Below are positions 14,660-14,992 of a stretch of DNA of 14,992 nt, piece by piece. Origin of the DNA: an uncultured Clostridia bacterium (GTDB lineage: Bacteria > Bacillota > Clostridia > Christensenellales > Pumilibacteraceae); the NCBI GenBank assembly GCA_947385185.1, contig CANDJX010000028.1:1-14992 (forward strand). Reading direction: 5' to 3'. The notes below the pieces were generated by a model that saw nothing but the letters and a program-made list of their open reading frames with translations, ran no database searches and had not been told where the DNA came from. A program made the position numbers and the translations under genes. How positions within the stretch are numbered: the stretch's first letter is position 1; every line of letters starts with the position of its first letter.

Positions 14660-14749
14660 CGTCATTGCGAGGCTACGCCGAAGCAATCCAGCCTGTTTTT
14701 TCTCATCCTCTACCGGATTGCTTTGTCGCTTCGCTCCGCGCAATGACGG
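14660..14749 (+). repeat. 90-bp perfect direct repeat, copy 2
   Basis: Second copy of the forward-plus-inverted pair at 14514-14603. It is followed by the 36-bp tail shared with 14421-14502, so this block combines both duplicated segments. Confidence 0.9.
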
Positions 14750-14785
14750 AAAACACTATGCTTATTATGGAACGTATTATGACGG
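14704..14785 (+). repeat. 82-bp direct repeat, copy 2
   Basis: Second copy of 14421-14502 with a single C-to-T difference; it overlaps the second 90-bp repeat. Confidence 0.9.
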
Positions 14786-14798
14786 AAAGAGAAAAAAC

Positions 14799-14841
14799 GA
14801 CGAAAAAGGGAAAAGCAAGGATAACACCTTGCTTTTCCCTT
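14799..14841 (-). terminator. Terminator of the right-edge minus-strand gene
   Basis: AAGGGAAAAGCAAGG (14806-14820) pairs perfectly with CCTTGCTTTTCCCTT (14827-14841), a 15-bp stem with a 6-nt loop. On the minus strand it is followed by a T run (complement of A 14803-14807). It lies about 75 nt past the stop of the partial gene at the edge. Confidence 0.75.
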
Positions 14842-14916
14842 ACTTTTTCCTTGCTTTTATCCTTATGAAATACACCATAAAATCGAGGCGGTTTGTTTTT
14901 GCCGTTCCGTACTTTA

Positions 14917-14992
14917 TTATTTCTCTTTCTTTTCCTGCTCGTCGAAGAAATTATAGAAATTGTCCGGGTCATAGCCGTCGGTCTTGCTCCGA
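14917..14992 (-). CDS. C-terminal tail of an unidentified protein (partial)
   Basis: Only about 25 codons are visible, ending in a hydrophilic, acidic then lysine-rich tail (YDPDNFYNFFDEQEKKEK) before a TAA at 14919-14917. The frame is open to the window edge, and a strong minus-strand terminator follows about 75 nt later, which supports a real gene end. The tail is too short for family assignment. The adjacent frames also stay open over this short stretch, so the frame choice rests on the terminator position and on plausible composition. Confidence 0.45.
   Translation of the reverse strand, partial: RSKTDGYDPDNFYNFFDEQEKKEK

Larger units (their letters stand above)
14257..14748. repeat. Array of ten REP-like palindromic units (CGTCATTGCGAG...GAAGCAATCC family)
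   Basis: Seven forward units start at 14257, 14296, 14335, 14376, 14514, 14621 and 14660 (29-31 bp). Three inverted 34-bp units lie at 14432-14465, 14569-14602 and 14715-14748. Every unit has ATTGC...GCAAT (or its complement) arms, with 14335 carrying a GTAAT variant. The inner part differs between units yet stays self-complementary (GCACGTGC, GCGCATGCG, GGC-TATT-GCC, GGC-TAC-GCC). Forward and inverted units are paired three times across a CATCCTCTACC-containing linker, giving large hairpins. Similar GTCATTGCGAG/GCAATCC repeats occur widely in bacterial intergenic DNA. No transposase or coding gene lies in this non-coding stretch; open frames through it are repeat translations. Confidence 0.9.

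Noticed and set aside
14230..14868. Several short plus-strand open frames with RHCE...RSNPG repeats
   Set aside because: They are translations of the REP units in different frames, without SD or family similarity.

Overview
The window looks like chromosome of an anaerobic, fermentative, Gram-positive-type bacterium, most likely an uncultured clostridial lineage. The reasons are a CIRCE/HrcA-type heat-shock operator, oxygen-sensitive pyruvate formate-lyase and pyruvate:ferredoxin oxidoreductase side by side with glycolytic genes, an HD-GYP response regulator, strong SD sequences, and near-consensus sigma-A promoters (TTGACA-N17-TATAAT type) before almost every transcription unit. No phage, plasmid, transposase, tRNA, rRNA or CRISPR array is visible. 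The species cannot be named from sequence alone.

Layout. From the left edge to about 10.3 kb all genes are on the minus strand, so they are read right to left. gap (GAPDH, 9218-10300) has its own promoter and terminator. Next come dnaJ (7936-9060), an HD-GYP response regulator (6388-7908) and an HPt protein (6042-6386), closely packed behind one consensus promoter that carries a CIRCE element. Then pflB (3442-5667) and pflA (2706-3479) overlap and follow a roughly 290-nt leader. A family 2 glycosyltransferase (1558-2583) stands alone between terminators. A 1-phosphofructokinase-like PfkB kinase (487-1395) is translationally coupled to a TraX-family membrane protein that runs off the left edge. 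On the plus strand, nifJ/por (10605-14099) is divergent from gap and ends at a strong 16-bp terminator hairpin. It is followed by a ~500-bp array of ten REP-like palindromic units (14257-14748), another terminator hairpin that reads on the minus strand, and the C-terminal tail of an unidentified minus-strand gene at the right edge.

The most interesting region is the pflB control region (about 5668-6019). On the minus strand it holds, in order, two 16-bp palindromes that match the NrdR box with one mismatch and lie 32 bp apart centre to centre, one filling the spacer of a TTGACA-N17-TATGAT promoter; then a pfl-motif/ZTP riboswitch with P1, a GGCGU hairpin, the GUGGAGCGA and CUGGGC conserved blocks and a compensated pseudoknot; then an intrinsic terminator that overlaps the aptamer's 3' block; then another structured stretch before the SD. 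Both inputs report nucleotide status: ZTP rises when 10-formyl-THF is short for purine synthesis, and NrdR reads dATP/ATP. The product of PFL, formate, feeds 10-formyl-THF and is the reductant of many class III ribonucleotide reductases. The simplest reading is that pflBA here supplies anabolic formate, while nifJ handles bulk pyruvate oxidation after glycolysis (gap).
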